The translations under genes were made by a program, and so were the position numbers. A DNA stretch of 64,000 bases from Burhinus oedicnemus (Eukaryota > Chordata > Aves > Charadriiformes > Burhinidae). Numbering within the stretch: position 1 is the stretch's first letter; each line of letters starts with the position of its first letter. Location: assembly GCA_008921705.1 (NCBI GenBank), contig VFFE01009165.1, positions 1,245,183 to 1,309,182 of the forward strand. The letters are read 5' to 3'. Shown piece by piece: positions 62,346-64,000 of this stretch. The notes under the pieces were generated by a model. It saw only the letters and a list, made by a program, of their open reading frames with translations. It was not told where the DNA came from and did not search any database.

Positions 62346-64000
62346 GTTTAGACTGAGGGGACAACCTAGTGTTGTCACCATCAGAAGTCACCGGAGACCT
62401 AACCAAAATGGAAAAGAGGACAAGCCTCTCTGCCTGTACACATCAGAGGGCTGTAGAGCTGGTACTGCAGGTAGACAAGAAGATGGATTCAGGGCAGGTT
62501 TTGCTGGGAGAAACAAAGCTTCAGAAGCTTTCTAATGTAAAGGGGGGGAAGAACTGGAGGAGGGCATGAAAATAAGAAGAAATAAAAAGGGAAGAACTGA
62601 AAGTAGAGCAAAGTAGGCCATAATACAAAGGAATGTGGTATCCAGATGAGCAATTTTACTGTCAGTGGCAGATAAGGGAGGCAAGAACTGAAGAGGAGAG
62701 GGAGGGAGAATCCAATTAGCATGCTGGGTTTGACAAAACATTCCAGCATCCTAAAGAATATGTTTCTCTCTAAGAAGTCTTTTTTTTGCACAGCCTCACA
62801 ACTGAAGAAGAAAATGAGGAGGAAAATAAAACACACTTCAGTAAAAGAAAAAAAGAGGAACAGGAAACACCAGAAAAAACAAAACTGCAATGATATGTGC
62901 TGCACTCAGGCTTAAATCTTTTTAAATTAATCAATAGAATCAATAGTTATTTTAATAGCCTCCATAACTACTAATCACATAACCTAAAGAACTCTAGTAA
63001 TGGTGCTGATAGTAATTGTAGTAGCATTACAGACGGACATAATGGAGGGGATGTCTTTACTGATTCTGTTGTAATACAAAGTAACACCTGCAACTGTGTT
63101 CAGCAGAATCAATTCCAACAGAGATTATTTGTTGCTCTGAGTAGAATATCATATAGTCATATTCATCTTACAAACACTAAATATCAAAGCGTATTATTAA
63201 AAAAAACGACCAGCTTCTGAAAAACTAGTGAAGATGTAGTCCAGAAAGGATAAAATAGTACCATCTGTTTGCCACCATATTACTAAATCAAGTTGTTCCA
63301 TCTTGGATCATTTTAATGTTTTGATTATTTAAATACATGGTAATTTTTGATGCAAAGAATGTTTTCTTTTCCTCCAAATTTGACAGTAATGTTACTGTGA
63401 CTTTTAAAAATTATCCCAGTTATTTGGCTAAGTAATTGCTGCTTTGAAATACATGCAAACCCCAGAGCTGCATAGTAGAAGAATGACCTAATTATTGTTG
63501 TTAGGAACGTGCAAGCAAAGCTGCACAGTCATTATTTTTTCAGGTTTTTACAGTTACCCCTGCTGAAAATGTGGCCAGTGTAAGTATTTCTGCTCAAGTG
63601 ATTGGTTCATGGTGAATCAAGAATGAGAATTTCTTTCTGGTATGGTTATAAGAATCAAGGTGACCCAAAGTTCATGACCAAGCTTCATGGTCAAATTTTA
63701 ATCTATGGAGAATATCATAAAAGTATGGTGTATAAAAACTGTTCTAATTTTATCTTATATTACTTTCCACAGAGGTATTTGGAAAACATTAATAAAATTC
63801 ATTAATCATTTTCCCATTAAAGTCAGCAATGGCTAATAAAAGATTTTAAATGTATGATGAGCAATGTAGGTCAACAGAAATTCACTTTTTCTCTGGAATA
63901 AATGTGACCTACATGTAAAGGTGCTGAGTGATATTCCCATTTAACCAAGCTGAATACATGGGTTCTTTTGGAAAATATATGCAAACTTGCAGATTCTTGG
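62346..64000. other. Unique DNA with purine-rich segment, no gene seen
   Basis: The part at about 62530-62890 is strongly purine-rich on the plus strand (AGAAGAAAAT- and GGAGGAAAAT-type runs). This creates the 138-codon minus-strand frame full of F, L and S. No exon or known repeat is recognised to the window end. Confidence 0.5.

Noticed and set aside
62489..62905. 138-codon open frame on the minus strand with many F, L and S residues
   Set aside because: It is the pyrimidine-strand translation of a purine-rich tract. The hydrophobic look is compositional, and there is no domain or gene context.
63917..63960. GGTGCTGAGTGATATTCCCA, faintly like an amniote MITE arm
   Set aside because: The match is too short and the expected following block is absent.
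1..64000. CRISPR array, operon, prophage or other prokaryotic system
   Set aside because: Composition, CR1 LINEs, the avian LTR and the lack of coding density show vertebrate nuclear DNA. No regularly spaced repeats were seen.

Overview
This window is vertebrate nuclear DNA, almost certainly from a bird. The evidence is the AT-rich, strongly CpG-depleted background, the absence of long open reading frames, and the interspersed repeats. At least ten copies of the avian non-LTR retrotransposon CR1 (chicken repeat 1) lie on both strands. Several end in the diagnostic CR1 3' tail of short repeats (ATTCTATG or TTCTGTGA). There is also one solo LTR of an avian ERVL-like endogenous retrovirus. No host protein-coding exon, tRNA, rRNA or CRISPR array could be supported. 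The DNA is best read as intergenic or intronic.

Layout. 1-5 kb: unique DNA with a short CR1 tail at 1549-1711 (tandem duplications at its 5' junction) and a CR1 copy at 4729-5060 on the minus strand. 5-26.8 kb: about 21.8 kb with no recognisable young repeat. It contains one weak CpG-island-like patch (19.0-19.7 kb), a G-rich purine tract (15.5 kb) and a possible ancient MITE remnant (18.4 kb). 26.8-30.2 kb: two CR1 copies. 36.0-36.5 kb: the solo LTR, flanked by a perfect 5-base target-site duplication. 38.3 kb: a strong G-quadruplex motif. 39.1-39.3 kb: a decayed palindromic MITE. 45.7-62.3 kb: a CR1-rich third holding six copies, including the two longest (about 1.25 and 1.5 kb). Both of these keep part of the reverse transcriptase domain.

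All the coding material I can support is CR1 ORF2 debris, mostly the C-terminal region and in two copies part of the reverse transcriptase. Every copy is 5'-truncated. Wherever the reverse transcriptase core is present it carries disabling lesions: FADD changed to FAND in one copy and to FADE in the other, plus stops, frameshifts and deletions. The copies fall into at least three sequence groups, so this is layered insertion over time and not one recent burst.

I did not find a convincing undescribed biological system. The best leads are the palindromic MITE, the CpG-rich patch inside the repeat-poor block, the G-quadruplex, the CR1 copy whose endonuclease end is fused to the reverse transcriptase by an internal deletion, and the tandem duplications at a CR1 insertion junction. 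All assignments come from reading the sequence and from knowledge of the families. No database search was run.
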